Shown here piece after piece: positions 1 to 11,074 of a stretch of 64,000 nucleotides of DNA; within the stretch, counting starts at the first letter, position 1; every line of letters starts with the position of its first letter. A program made the position numbers and the translations under genes. The DNA comes from Erigeron canadensis (taxonomy: Eukaryota > Streptophyta > Magnoliopsida > Asterales > Asteraceae). The notes under the pieces were generated by a model. That model searched no databases. It had not been told where the DNA came from and saw only the letters and a program-made list of their open reading frames with translations. The DNA is taken from positions 21,516,501-21,580,500 of the forward strand of contig NC_057761.1 in the NCBI RefSeq assembly GCF_010389155.1. The letters run 5' to 3'.

Positions 1-381
1 ATAAAAGTAACTAATCCGTAGACCTTCCAAGGAGCAATATTGTAATGATTTTTGGGCTTTCTTGCATTTTTAAGCATGCCACATAGGCAATAACTAACAA
101 ATTTTGAAGTGAGATTTATATAATGTAGGGATTTCCACTTATACCCGTGAATTTTCTCTCTCAAATTTACAGATAATATGAATCTTGTATATATTTATCT
201 TTCTTAAGTTTTTACACATTAAATTTTTTTATTTTTAACATTTGCACTTGTTTGAAAGAAAGCTAAATTTTGGCCTTGAATGTACATCGTGTTTTTTGAT
301 TATTTTGTTTTAAATTTTGTATTTGTGATAAATTACTCAACTCCATAAAGTGAGTGCATTATATAAAATTATTATCTTTCT
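1..381. other. AT-rich flank, no gene seen
   Basis: No open frame of note and no repeat that I recognise. It is the upstream flank of the LINE. A 12-base stretch at 382-393 resembles the 12 bases just after the LINE poly(A) at 5353-5364 (9 of 12 match), a weak candidate target-site duplication. Confidence 0.5.
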
Positions 382-393
382 GTATTAAATGGA

Positions 394-1611
394 ATGTCTT
401 ATCGAGATGCGGTTAAAGGTGACACCGGAGAGAGTCAGAAGGATGTGGAGATCACGATAGATGATGAGTTCATGGGGGATCGATCGTTTTTCAATCGGTC
501 ATTGGTGGCTACGTGTGATAATGTAGATATATTGAACTCGTTATTGTCGTTGTTGGGAAGCAACGATGGAGGAGTAAAGTCTGTACAATATCTTGGAGGA
601 TTATCCGTTCTCCTCGTACTCAACCATGAAAGTGAAGCCAAAGATTTTTTGACCAACAAAGACTTATGGAGGAAATGGTTTAGTAAATTAGAATTGTGGA
701 ATGGTCAGTCTCTTGCTTATGAGAGGCTTGCTTGGGTCGGAATTTATGGTATTCCTCTCCAACTTAAATCTACTAATATGATCAACAAAATCGGTTCAAA
801 AGTAGGGAAAGTTGTTAAACCATCGTCGTACAAATTCAATGATGCGAACAAAGCAGTGGACTGTGTGGGTCTATTAGTAGGAGATGGTTTTTCGGTGAAA
901 AAAATGATTTCGTTAAAATGGCGAAAAAAGTTCTTTAGGGTATGGATTGAAGAGAAAACTTTGGATTGGTGTCCTCCTGTTGGTGATATTATTCGAGACT
1001 CTAACACAGAATATTCAAAGAAAGATGGGTTGAATGATCTTAATCAGGAGACCCAAGAAACTATGGAGGAAGGTGAAATTAAAGATTCTGACCAACGTGG
1101 GGAAGATGGTTTCACGCAGAGAAACAAGGAGGAGCAAGCAAACTCATTTGTTTTTTCCTCGCCAAGGACGAAGCATTGTGAGGAAGGACAGAAGGTTAGC
1201 AACACATTGGACTTGAGTCTCAAGATTAACAAGGATACATCAAGACCAAAGAAAAGGCAAAGGGAGGCTGATGCATTTTTTATTGATGAGTTTGAGGACC
1301 ATACTTTGAGGCCTGATAATATTTCGACGACGGTGGAGGAAAGTGAACCCCAAGTTGAAATTGGCAACAGAGTACTTGCTAAGGAGGTTGAGATTGTCTC
1401 GATCTCAACTTCAATATCTAATCAGGAGACTTACTATAGCAATAAGTCTTATACACCTGATATTAATGGAATGGTTGATACAGAGGCAATGGAATTCGAA
1501 GCCCAAGCAACAATTAATATGGGTACAATTTCTGGAGTCAATCTAAAATCAAGCAAAGGGAAGGTCATTCAGGCCATTCAATTGGAAGGTATTAATGTTA
1601 TTCTCCAATGA
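394..1611 (+). CDS. LINE ORF1 protein (DUF4283-like)
   Basis: An open frame of 405 codons encoding the nucleic-acid-binding partner of the LINE reverse transcriptase. Residues about 30-190 resemble the DUF4283 fold of plant LINE ORF1 proteins, with a WxxWFxKLELW stretch, the block AWVGIYGIPLQ and a tail EKTLDWCPPVGD. The C-terminal half is acidic and low in complexity, and carries a basic cluster RPKKRQREADAF (about residue 285) that could be a nuclear localisation signal. I see no CCHC knuckle, which many relatives have. The ATG at 394 is the first in frame after a stop at 385. The stop TGA overlaps the ATG of ORF2 by ATGA. The frame is intact, unlike ORF2. Confidence 0.8.
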   Translation: MSYRDAVKGDTGESQKDVEITIDDEFMGDRSFFNRSLVATCDNVDILNSLLSLLGSNDGGVKSVQYLGGLSVLLVLNHESEAKDFLTNKDLWRKWFSKLELWNGQSLAYERLAWVGIYGIPLQLKSTNMINKIGSKVGKVVKPSSYKFNDANKAVDCVGLLVGDGFSVKKMISLKWRKKFFRVWIEEKTLDWCPPVGDIIRDSNTEYSKKDGLNDLNQETQETMEEGEIKDSDQRGEDGFTQRNKEEQANSFVFSSPRTKHCEEGQKVSNTLDLSLKINKDTSRPKKRQREADAFFIDEFEDHTLRPDNISTTVEESEPQVEIGNRVLAKEVEIVSISTSISNQETYYSNKSYTPDINGMVDTEAMEFEAQATINMGTISGVNLKSSKGKVIQAIQLEGINVILQ

Positions 1612-4600
1612 ATTTCTTATCATGTAATATTAGAGGTATTAAAGTCGATGGGAAAGGGAATTGGCTTAGAGGTATTAAAATAAAAGAAGGAACCTCTTTT
1701 ATTGCACTGCAAGAATCTCAGTGTGGTGCAATGACGGAAGATTTAATTCGTGGGTATTGGGGGAGTTTGGGTATGGATTATGAAGTTGTAGAACCTAGTG
1801 GGAGATCCGGTGGCTTAGTTAGCATTTGGGACCGGATGATTTTTAAAAAGACAGATTGTATAAAAAATAACAAGTTTTTGGTGGTGAAAGGAAAAATAAA
1901 GGGGTGTGAGAATTTTGTTTGGGTGGTAAACGTGTATGCGCCACAAAATAGTAGAGAAAAGAAAGCATTATGGGCGGCTCTCACTGGAATCATAGAAGGA
2001 ACTTCGGGGTCCTGGTTCATCATGGGAGATTTTAATACGGTTAGATGTGCAGAGGAAAGACTTGGATCTAAATTCAAACCGAGTTGTGCTAGAGAATTTA
2101 ACAGCTTCATTGGCTCTAATGATCTTCACGAGTTTTCCATGAAAGGCGGAAAGTTTACTTTCTTAATGGAAGATGAAAGAGGCAAAAAGTTTAGTAAAAT
2201 AGATCGGGTGCTAGTGAGTAGAGATGTGGTAGATAAGTGGCCTGAAGGTTGCTTGAGGGTGTTACCGAGACTGTATTCAGATCATAACCCAATTACATTG
2301 AAGCTGGTGGAGCGCAATTGTGGGCCTAAACCTTTCCGTTTCTTCAATACTTGGATGGAAAGACCGGATTTTAATGAAGTCATCAATGATGCTCTTGAGT
2401 CTTTTGTGGGCAATGGATCGCCTGATGTAGTTTTGTCATTGAAATTCAAGTGGCTTCGTGAAAAGATTAAAGAGTGGCGCGATGGAGTTGTGAAAAAGGA
2501 AGGAGAGCAGTCAGAGATTCTCAAAAAAGAATTGCAAGAGTTGGAATTGAAAAGTGAAGAGGTTGGACTTTCAGAGGAGGAATTATGGACTCGAATGGAA
2601 TGCAAACGTAATATTCCAGAGTTAGAAAGAATCAAATCTTTGGATATTAAACAAAAGTCAAGATGTAGATGGGCATTAGAAGGTGACGAAAATTCCAACT
2701 TTTTCCACAGACTCATTAATAACCGGAAGTGAAGTAACTGTATCCCGGGATTGGAGGTCGATAATGAATGGGTCACTAAACCAAATCGTGTTAAGAAAGC
2801 GGTCTATGGTTTTTTCAGAGATAAGTTTAAGGAGGACTGGCATATAAGACCCATTCCAGAATTCAATCTAGGTACGAAATTATCTATTGCAGAGGCGTTC
2901 AATTTGATCAGAAGGTTTTCCAAAGAAGAAATTAAAGAGGCTGTGTTTGAGTGTGGAGACGAAAAAGCTCTGGGACCGAACGGTTTTAATTTTAAGTTTA
3001 TCAAAAAATTCTGGACCAGTTTCGAGCTTGATTTTGAGGCAATTATGAACGAATTCTTTCAGACTGGAACCATTAGTCAAGGCTGCAATCCCGCTTTCAT
3101 TAGTCTTATTCCTAAGACGTTGGATCCGGGAAGTCTTAACGATTATAGGCCTATTACTCTCATTGAGGTTATTAGTAAAGTGATATCAAAAATTTTGAGT
3201 AATCGACTGAAACAAGTTCTTAGCCCTTTAATTTCGAACACTCAATCAGCATTCCTTAGAGATAGATTGATCCTAGATGGCCCGTTGGTGCTGAACGAGT
3301 TAATTACTTGGGCGAAAAAAAGAGGACACAAATCGTTCATATTCAAGGTTGATTTTAACAAAGCTTATGACAACGTGAATTGGAATTTCTTGTTAGCAAT
3401 TATGGATCAAATGGGGTTTCCTGAAAGATGGTGCAAGTGGATTCATGGCATCCTTTCGTCGGCTCGAGCGGCGGTTCTAGTTAATGGATCACCAACATTC
3501 GAATTTCAATGTCAAAAAGGAATGCGACAAGGTGATCCTATATCTCCGTTTCTTTTTTTATTGGCCATGGAAGGCTTGTCTTGCTTGGTGAATAAAGCTT
3601 CGAGTTCGGGTTTGTTAATTGGTTTAAAACTACCTAATAAAGGACCAGTTCTTACACATCTTCTCTATGCGGACGATTTTACGTTTTTGGGTGAATGGAC
3701 GGAGGAGAATTTGATAAATTTTGCTAGAATTCTACGTGTTTTCTTCTTATGTTTTGGTTTAAAACTCAATCTAAGCAAGTCAAATTTATTTGGAGTGTGT
3801 GTCGAGGACAGTGAAGTTAAAGATATGGCCAAATTGATAAAGTGCAAGGAAGGTTCTTTACCTTTTACCCACCTAGGAATCAAGATTGGTAGCAATATGA
3901 ATCGAATTGAGAGCTGGAATTTTTTATATGACATCTTTGAAAATCGATTGGCATGGTGGAAGTCAGATAGTATTTCAATCGGTGGTAGAGTTACACTCAT
4001 TAAAGTCGTATTGGAAAGCTTACCGACCTATTATTTCTCTCTTTTTAAAGTCCCGGAATCGGTCATTGAAGGATTAGAGTCTATTATGAGAAAATTTCTT
4101 TGGGGTGGGACTACTGAAAAAAGGAAAATCAATTGGCTTTCTTGGGATCGGGTGGCGTCACCGATAAAAGACGGAGGTTTGGGAATTGGAAAACTTAAAG
4201 ATGCCAATATCGCTTTACTTTCGAAATGGATTTGGAGGTACAAAAATGAAACATCGGCATTATGGAGATCTGTTATAGATGCTTTGCATGGGACTAGAGG
4301 GTGGAAACCGGTTCCCAGTTCGACTTCTTTGGCTGGGGTGTGGACATCAATCATAAAGACGGTGGAAAGATTTACAGTCGCAAGTAAGCCCATTTGTAGT
4401 TTATTCAAAGGTTTATGTGGGCGTGGGAATAAAATAAGGTTTTGGCTAGACCCATGGGTAAACGATACATGTTTAAAAGATTTGTTCCCTAACATTTTCA
4501 AGATCGAGAAGAAAAAAAAAGTGAGTGTGCGGGATAGATTTTGTAGTGATACAGGAAGATTTATGGGGTGTAACTCTTGGTACTCGATCCTTTTTTCACA

Positions 4601-5271
4601 AGAGTTGTTAGACGAATGGTTATCCTTCCGAGATATGATGGACGTTTGTAGGCTGTCACAAGCAGAAGATCGGTGGGTTTGGCTAGGGGACAATAGCAAA
4701 ATCTTCTCTGTTAAGAGCGCCAAACGGTTTATTCGAAGTGGGAGAGACTATAGTGATCGATTTATCTTCAAATGGGCGAAGGGGGTTATGAAGAAATGTA
4801 ACATTTTTATGTGGCGAGCGGCTATGGATCGTCTTCCTACTTACAAGGAACTTAGCTACCGGAATTGTAATTTTGGTAATACTCTTTATTACTCTCTGCG
4901 GTTTATGTGAGGCGTGGGACGAGACAATTGACCATTTACTTTGCTACTGCCAATTTGCTTTGGAAGTTTGGAGACTTATTTGTAATTGGTGTAAGGTTGG
5001 GAATCTTAGTTTCTCATCTGTTAAGGAACTTGTCATGGCAGCTGACAACATGAGATTAGGGAAGAAGTCGACCAAGGCATTTAAAGGGGTTATTTTCATT
5101 ACGAGTTGGTGCATTTGGAAGGCTAGAAACGAGAAGATTTTCGAACAAGCATCTATTAGTGTCGACAAAGTGTTCACGGAGGCCAAAGCAATAGGTTTTA
5201 TGTGGTACAAAAATAGATTGAAACAAGGGAGTATTAGTTGGGAGGCATGGAATTCTTTTAATGTAACTTAA
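1608..5271 (+). pseudogene. LINE ORF2 polyprotein: endonuclease, reverse transcriptase, zinc-binding tail
   Basis: This gene nicks target DNA and reverse-transcribes the LINE RNA. The endonuclease covers about residues 1-230: SCNIRG at the start, ALQES, GDFNTVR near residue 139, KIDRVLVS, and SDHNPI near 223. The reverse transcriptase follows: NDYRPITL, FKVDFNKAYD (about 580), MRQGDPISPFLF, LLYADDF (about 687) with the catalytic YADD intact, and LNLSKSN. The tail has WRAAMDRLPTYKEL, then CGLCEAWDETIDHLLCYC, the plant zf-RVT pattern. There are two lesions. An in-frame TGA lies at 2730-2732; both sides stay in the same frame. A frameshift near 4880 moves the zinc-binding part (to 5271) into another frame. 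No RNase H domain is visible. Confidence 0.9.
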
Positions 5272-5287
5272 ACGGTTGTAACCTTTA

Positions 5288-5309
5288 CTACTCCGTAATT
5301 GCGGAGTAG
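5288..5309 (+). other. 3' UTR stem-loop of the LINE
   Basis: CTACTCCG and CGGAGTAG form a perfect 8-bp stem around a 6-base loop, 27 bases before the poly(A). Some LINE families carry a 3' hairpin that their reverse transcriptase recognises; that role here is inferred. Confidence 0.7.
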
Positions 5310-5473
5310 AGTGAATATATACAAATCATACTTTTCAAAAAAAAAAAAAAAGTTATAAATGACTGTTTTGGTCTTGATTTTATAAAACCTGTGAAATCAT
5401 CAACTATTTTGATAGTTAACCTTTGAAACTCATGCTTTTTAGGTAATCGCTAAGTGTGACGTCTTGCCAATAA

Positions 5474-6475
5474 GACTAAGAGGAGTGGGAAGAAGGGGAG
5501 GAGGGGGCGACTTGTGCCATGTGGCATGTGGGGTAAAAATAATTGCCCCTTAAAAAAGGTGAAAATGGATGGAGTTTTAAGTAGAGGGCAACTTGTGCCA
5601 TGTGGCACTTGTAATGATTGATTTTATTTTATTTTTGATTTTTTTTAACTTTGTTATAAATTAAAAAGTAATATATATAAATCATAAACATATATTTAAA
5701 ACATAAATAATTCTATTAAACATAATTAAAATTGCTACTAATTAAGCATAAAAATAACAAAGTTCCTAAAAATTAGCCTTGCTTTTGATGGTTGAGGTGG
5801 TGGTTGTGTCTCTTGAACAATATAATCATCTTGAGAATCTTGTGTCGGTGGTAGAGTATCAACAAGTATTTGACGATCAAAAAATGAGCCCGAAGTGTTT
5901 TGTTGGCTAGACGACCCACCAAAAGTTTCTTGTTGACTCGAACTACCCATACCCATACCCGAACCCATACCCATAACCGAACCCATACCCATAACCATAC
6001 CCATTTGTTGATTTGTGGACATGTGTTAAATCAATTGAAAAAGGTGATTATTGTTGAGTAAACTAATGTCGTTCATCATATCGGGTTGTTGATTTGGGTT
6101 GCTTGGACATTGATTACGATTACCCGGGTTAAAACGATTGTTGTTGAAGTTGTTCTTGTTGGGAAACATTTTAGAAAAAATATGAAGAACAAGGGTGAGA
6201 GTATAAGAGGATGTATAAAGAAAGGTTTTGTAAAATGTTAAGGAAAGGTATATAAAGGTAAATAAATTTTTTTTAAAAAAAGGGAATTTTTTTTTTAAAT
6301 GGTCAAAACTAGCCGGTAACCTATTTAATGCCTCGGTCAACGTGAAAGTTAAAGGAAGAGAGGGCGAGTTGTGGACGTCGGGCGAGAGGAAAGTCGGCCA
6401 AGGGGGTGGTGTGGGGGGCGATTTTTGCTGACTTGGGGCGAGAGTCGGGCGGAGTTCCTCCCACTCCGTTCAGTC
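5474..6475 (-). mobile_element. Deleted PIF/Harbinger-type element
   Basis: Terminal inverted repeats GACTAAGAGGAGTGGGA (5474-5490) and, at the other end, the inverse of GACTGAACGGAGTGGGA (6459-6475) match at 14 of 17 positions. Each end is flanked by TAA (5471-5473 and 6476-6478), the TWA target typical of PIF/Harbinger. The 1002-bp element keeps only the start of an asparagine- and glutamine-rich ORF and has no transposase, so it could move only with outside help. GC-rich GGGCGA motifs crowd the right subterminal part, and a 16-base motif containing GTGCCATGTGGCA occurs twice at the left. Confidence 0.72.
5738..6169 (-). pseudogene. N-terminal remnant of a PIF/Harbinger ORF1-type protein
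   Basis: Starting at the ATG at 6169, the frame gives an Asn-rich start (FPNKNNFNNNRFNPGNRNQ), then an in-frame TAA at 6026-6028. It continues in the same frame with an Met-Gly repeat, Ser/Gln-rich linkers (SSSQQETFGG) and a PPTQDSQDDY stretch up to 5738. Asn/Gln-rich N-termini are usual for the Myb-like ORF1 proteins of plant PIF elements, but the Myb-like DNA-binding core is missing here. It lies wholly inside the element at 5474-6475 and is read from its right end. The frame before 6169 is open but does not look coding. Family assignment is moderate; it rests on composition and context. Confidence 0.45.
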
Positions 6476-6697
6476 TAAGTGTTGTGGATCACTTTTGTAG
6501 AAGACGAACATCTCATTGACTTTGTGACATATACTTGTTCCCTCTTCTTGTACTTTTGTAACCCTACTTTAAATATAAGTAGTTTCTACTTTTATTTAGA
6601 AATCATGGTTGTAAGCTAATGTAATGTTAACAACAATTTAAGGGCAAGTGTTTGAATATATTTATTATTATCATCTAATGTAATGTTACAATATATT

Positions 6698-7850
6698 TTA
6701 AGGGCAAATGGTGATTAAATATATTATTATCTTGTTCAATGTAACGTCATCAGCAGACATAGAAGAGTTAGGTTTGCAGGCGGCAAGAGTTGGGATAGCA
6801 ACTCTGCAATTTTTTTTGGTAGAGTCCCTTCCTACCACATCTCCGACACTCCTCTTGAGATTTGTGAAAAGAGGCTTATAGGTAGTGATCAATTTACGGT
6901 TATTCCACTTTTTGGAGTATTTTTCCCGCAACTAATGCAAATTGCATGTAGTCGCTAAACATCTCTTGTTTCTCTTCTGCATTAAGATCAACAAAAGATT
7001 GAATGGAAGAAGGGAGAGTAGAGCTGGCACTATTAATGAGATTAATAGGTTCAACATAGACTAAAGAAAGAGGGTCAAAAACAAAATAATCATAAGAAAT
7101 AGTATTAGAAATGGAGGAATCGACACTTCTTCGTGCTTCAACTTCCGCTCTTAGGTTTTGAGCAAGTGTTCTCTCTTTAAATCGAAGGGTTCCATACAGG
7201 GACTGCGAGTCCATGGACTTGTTTTGCTGGGTAGTTCTATGAATTTCTCTTAACCCTTGCCACTTGATGTGAAAACTGTCAATGAGCTTATGGCAAACCT
7301 CAAAAGTATCATGGCTTATGCGAGTATTAGTCATATCATTTAGCAACCCTTTCAAACGAGTATAGGTGTTGTCAAGACCTTAATTTGGACTAGAGAGGAA
7401 GTTTTCGTATGCCTTTTTAGGTCAATACGTTACGTGCAATGACATGAGCAGTACCTTCAAACATGGTATACGTGTCCCAAACCATATTAGAAGAAAGGTA
7501 TTTGATAATGAGTTTCATGATGTCAGTAAGGTATTTGACAATCATGTTTTTATGCCTAGCATCCAGATTTACTAGTCTATGCTCATCTGTCCATTGTACC
7601 TCTGGTTTAGCCATGTCTATGACTATCTCAAGAGCATCAACGGAGCATCAACAATAGCTCTTGGTGTTCGTTGAACCAAAGTAGGAACGTATGGACCTTT
7701 AGTTAAAATGGTTCTATACCCCACAATATGCAATAGCATTCTTTTTTTCCAAGACCCGAAGTCATCTGACTCGAATTTTGGTGGTGGTGACACATAACCA
7801 AAGTCACGTGTATTAACAAGGTGGGTATAACATTCATACTTGTAATTTAA
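6698..7850 (-). pseudogene. Ty1/copia gag remnant
   Basis: Several minus-strand pieces in different frames line up with a copia capsid protein. At 7690-7850 one reads SPPPKFESDDFGSWKKRML, then LTKGPYVPTLVQ. At 7417-7614 one reads KPEVQWTDEHRLVNLDARHK and a W-x-x-Y-x-M-F-E-G block. At 6900-7355 there is SHDTFEVCHKLIDSFHIKW, then NKSMDSQSLYGTLRFKERTL. The last piece ends near 6698. At least two frameshifts and stops separate the parts, and no zinc knuckle, protease or pol is found downstream, so this is an old gag fragment. The identification rests on the order and spacing of the blocks. Confidence 0.6.
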
Positions 7851-8950
7851 GAAATAGGATTAAGAAGACAGTCCACAAGTTTGCTAATCTTATATTAATT
7901 TTCTAAACAATAATTTAAGAACAACAAGTAAAGTATAAGAACAAGAATAAGAATCAATAACACAATCTATGCAAGTCTAACTATATGTATCGTTGAGTAA
8001 ATAGTGAATACATTAATTTTCGATATTACAACTTGACTTACAAGCATATAAATGAAATTACAATTGTTAAGTTTAGAGTTTAGACTAATTAGAAACTTAA
8101 TCAATTACAAGAATATGAAAGACACACTTTCTAAGTGACACACACTTTGTGGTGACAAACACAAATCTTGTTGGCGTTTGTGTTGCCTTATATAGAATAA
8201 TAACTAGGGCAACAAAACCATGACTTGGTGGTGATGGGATGGTGGTTGTTGAATTCCCATTGGTTAGAAGTACTTGCACATATGCCTTTGTCTTATTTAC
8301 CATATCGGGTTTGAAAGAGAAACTGACTCTTCCTTTCTTCCAAATGTCTTCATACCTTACAAGGATAAAAACAGTTGTAACCACTCTATCTTATCTTGTC
8401 CTCATCTTGTTTTAGTTCTTCCCGCCTTGACATGCAGTTTGGATAAGAATAAAGATGTGGCAAAGAGTTACTAGGCTTGCTGATGGTTCGCTGATGAATC
8501 CTTATCAACCACCAAGTCTGGTCAGCGAATCCCAGACTCAACAAAACATAATCTAAAAAGTTAAGTAGGTAAGACTGTAGAACCACGTTAAATGTAACTG
8601 TCACTGATCATATATCATTCGTGATATGATGATTGACGATAATTGAAATCCATTTATCTAGTAAACATACAATAGGCGTAATTACTCTTAAAGACATATT
8701 ATAGGGTATTTCATTAGATGATTGGAACTATGAGGACTTATATTGCACAAACTAAACACCAGGAGCTAAAGTTGTAAATGCTCTCTCTATAAATAGAGAG
8801 TCATTTATACATTTCTGACCCTAATCTTCCGCCCTTTTTGTGTGTGCATTTTCTCTTTCAAAATTTTCAATCTCATCATCAAACAATTATCTTGTTTTGG
8901 AACCTAACAATCAATAGAAAACATTTTTGCTCTCATAGGGTCCCTTGCTT
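7851..8950. other. No gene seen; possible old LTR debris
   Basis: Only short chance frames. A TATA-like TATAAATA at 8788-8795 sits inside a near palindrome CTCTCTAT-AA-ATAGAGAG (8783-8800), reminiscent of a retrotransposon promoter, but no LTR ends were found. Confidence 0.4.
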
Positions 8951-8970
8951 AATAATAATAATGATAAGAA

Positions 8971-9024
<54 letters not shown>
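8951..9024. repeat. (TTA)n microsatellite
   Basis: AATAATAATAATG followed by about 18 units of TTA at 8971-9024. It produces a poly-leucine chance frame. Confidence 0.95.
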
Positions 9025-9026
<2 letters not shown>

Positions 9027-9331
9027 TTTCGTTATATTTATAATACAAATCATATTAATTGCAATTTGCGGTATCATGAACCAAATGTTTCTTAACAGTC
9101 TAATGATTTGTATTGTTCTAATACTGAAAATATGATCTCATAATTAAAAAATACCTTTTGATCTTAATTTATTTTGATCATTAATGGTTTAATGTTTTAG
9201 GCTCATCAAAAAGCTAAAAAAACCTTTTGATAGTCTTGTTTACAAAAGAACTTTAATTGTTTTTTCGTTTGGTTTGCGACCAATCAAAAAGAAACGAATA
9301 GTTTATTTTATTTTATTTTATTGTTTAATTT

Positions 9332-9775
9332 GATTTAGTCTTTACTAAATTTGATTTTATTTTAAGTTGATTTTGATTTAGTTTTTATTTAATTCGACTT
9401 TAATTTAAGTTGATTTTGATTTATTATTTACTGAATTCAACCTTAGTCGTGGTTGATTTTGATTTAAAATTTACTAAATTCAACTTTATTTTTAGTTGAA
9501 TTTGATTTAGTTTTTATTAAATTCGTTTTTACTTCAAGTTGAATTTGATTTAGTCTTTATTATTCAACCTTATTTCGTTATTGTATCCGACCTTATTTGT
9601 TGATTTAGATTTAGCCTTTATAAATTCGACATTATTTCATGTCGAATTTGATTTAGTCTTTATTGAATTCGATTTTTTTTATTATTGATTTCGACCCCAT
9701 TTTAAGATTTTAGTTTAGTCTAAGTTGAATTTGATTTAGTTTTTTATTAAATTCAACCTTATAGCCTATGATGCT
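9332..9775. repeat. 43-bp tandem satellite, about ten decayed units
   Basis: The anchor GATTTA recurs at 9332, 9375, 9418, 9461, 9504 and 9547, exactly 43 bases apart each time. It recurs again at 9608 and 9650 and, after a gap, at 9733. A typical unit is GATTTAGTTTTTATTAAATT plus CGACTTTATTTTAAGTTGAATTT-like sequence. Units are diverged in base but not in length at the left, and irregular to the right. Confidence 0.85.
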
Positions 9776-10033
9776 ATGCAATTGTGCATGCCGCAAAAAT
9801 AAAAAAGATTCATGCTCATGATATTCATTAAACCTTTTACAGAACCCAAACTGCTATGGGTACAGGAGAGATTAACAAAAGCTACAGGAACACAGCTACC
9901 ACAGTCAAAATGGGCCAAAGTTTTAAAGAAAGTGGTCCATTTATTGTGGCTCGGGCCTAGGCAAATTAGAAAGAAGAGCACGGTCCTAAAACAAAAATAC
10001 AAACCGATATACCTAATCTTAAAATTTAGTTTA

Positions 10034-10145
10034 TCAATACTTGATCGCCATGTTAGTCATAACTAATGTTGATGGCAAATTCTTATAGGCAACTTTTCTT
10101 GCTTTCTTACGAGCTTTATCTGTATAAAAGTACAATTCAGCTATT
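10034..10145 (-). CDS. Candidate terminal exon, basic C-terminus
   Basis: On the minus strand an acceptor-like TTATTGCAG is followed by an open stretch reading AELYFYTDKARKKARKVAYK and ending LVMTNMAIKY with a TGA at 10034-10036. The Lys/Arg content and the clean acceptor suggest a real last exon. It lies downstream, on the same strand, of the RRM-like exons at 13064-14465, with a transposon-filled gap of 2.9 kb between, so it may be the end of that gene. The reading phase does not close directly with the exon ending at 13064, so an exon may be missing or the gene is decayed. I do not recognise the family. Confidence 0.35.
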
Positions 10146-10322
10146 CTGCAATAACACACGTTTTATTAATCCACGTGAAGTCGTGAAGATAATTTTTCAA
10201 ATATTTAAATTATAAGAGTTTGATGGAACATATTCAAACAGAGTCATCTTACCTAGTATATTCTAATTGTTTAGTCAACGGATTCATTATTTGATGGAGC
10301 AAGATTCTTCTGTAATCACAAT

Positions 10323-10600
10323 TAGGGTTGTAAACGAACTGAACTATTCACGAACAGTTCATGAACCGTTCACAAATAGTTCATGAACCGTTCGACGGGA
10401 AGTTCGTTCCTGTTCGTTCGTTTACTTAAATGAACGAACATGAACAAAGCTCTCGTTCGTTCATTTACGTTCGTAGACATTCGATAATCTGTTCGTGAAC
10501 GTTCGTTCGTTTATGTTTATGAACCGTTTTTCGTGAACAATATTCGTGAACAATAGTTTGTTTATGTTCGTGAACATTTGTTCGTTGTGTTCATTTACAA
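10323..10600. repeat. hAT-like end with GTTCGTGAAC subterminal repeats
   Basis: Begins TAGGGTTGTAAACGAAC, a start shared by many plant hAT elements, and then holds more than a dozen copies, in both directions, of GTTCGTGAAC, GAACCGTTC and CGTTCGTT. Such clustered subterminal motifs are transposase-binding sites in hAT elements. No matching right end was found. Confidence 0.5.
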
Positions 10601-10625
10601 ATATTAATATATATTATTAGCTAAG

Positions 10626-10955
10626 GTATTAGCCACGATTGAAAAGAAAAAAATTAATTTGAGGAAGCTTGAAACTAAAGAAGTTCGTGATGATGTTGGT
10701 ATTGTTTTTCCAAAGGAGTCTATGCGTGAGGCAACAAAAAGGTTTGCAAACACTTTGGTGGGATATATTTTGGGTAACAAGTTAGCTTATCATGTCTTGG
10801 AGAATTAAATTCATGATGTACGGTAATGGTTTCTTCTTTTTAAAATTTATTGCAAATGCTGGAATGAATAAGGTCGGAGAAGAAGGTATATCATATCGAT
10901 GATCCGTAGTCTCCCATCACTCCTTAATGAATGGTCCCCTGCTTTTGTCAACTAC
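10626..10955 (+). pseudogene. LINE ORF1 (DUF4283) fragment
   Basis: The frame reads EVRDDVGIVFPKESMREATK, RFANTLVGYILGNKLAYHV, then after stops FLLFKIYCK and a final SLPSLLNEWSPAF. The order RFANTLVGY, GNKLA, F-F-K, then LNEWSP is that of plant LINE-associated DUF4283 proteins. There are several stops and small shifts, and no reverse transcriptase follows. It is a different family member from the ORF1 at 394-1611, where these blocks are not evident. Confidence 0.6.
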
Positions 10956-11074
10956 ACTTTTAGTGAGTATAAACTGAATGTATTTTGATCACATAATGAA
11001 GGATTATACTTTTTAATTATATAGTTAAAGAAGCATGCAAAACAGCAAAAGCATAGAAATTATATATGTATATA

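Larger units (their letters stand above)
382..5352 (+). mobile_element. L1-like LINE retrotransposon, recently mobile but broken
   Basis: A non-LTR retrotransposon on the plus strand. In order it has ORF1 (394-1611), ORF2 with apurinic endonuclease, reverse transcriptase and a C-terminal zinc-binding region (1608-5271), a short 3' UTR with a perfect hairpin (5288-5309), and a run of 16 A at 5337-5352. There are no LTRs. The small number of lesions in ORF2 (one stop, one frameshift) indicates a fairly young copy. The true 5' end is unclear. ORF1 begins directly at a conserved-looking SYRDAV block, which in related elements I believe follows an RRM-like region, so the copy may be 5'-truncated near 382-394. 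That would be normal for target-primed reverse transcription. Confidence 0.92.

Noticed and set aside
9766..10066. Frames of 78 and 84 codons on opposite strands, and a shorter plus-strand one
   Set aside because: No domain, no splice or start context, and not supported by the neighbouring exon.
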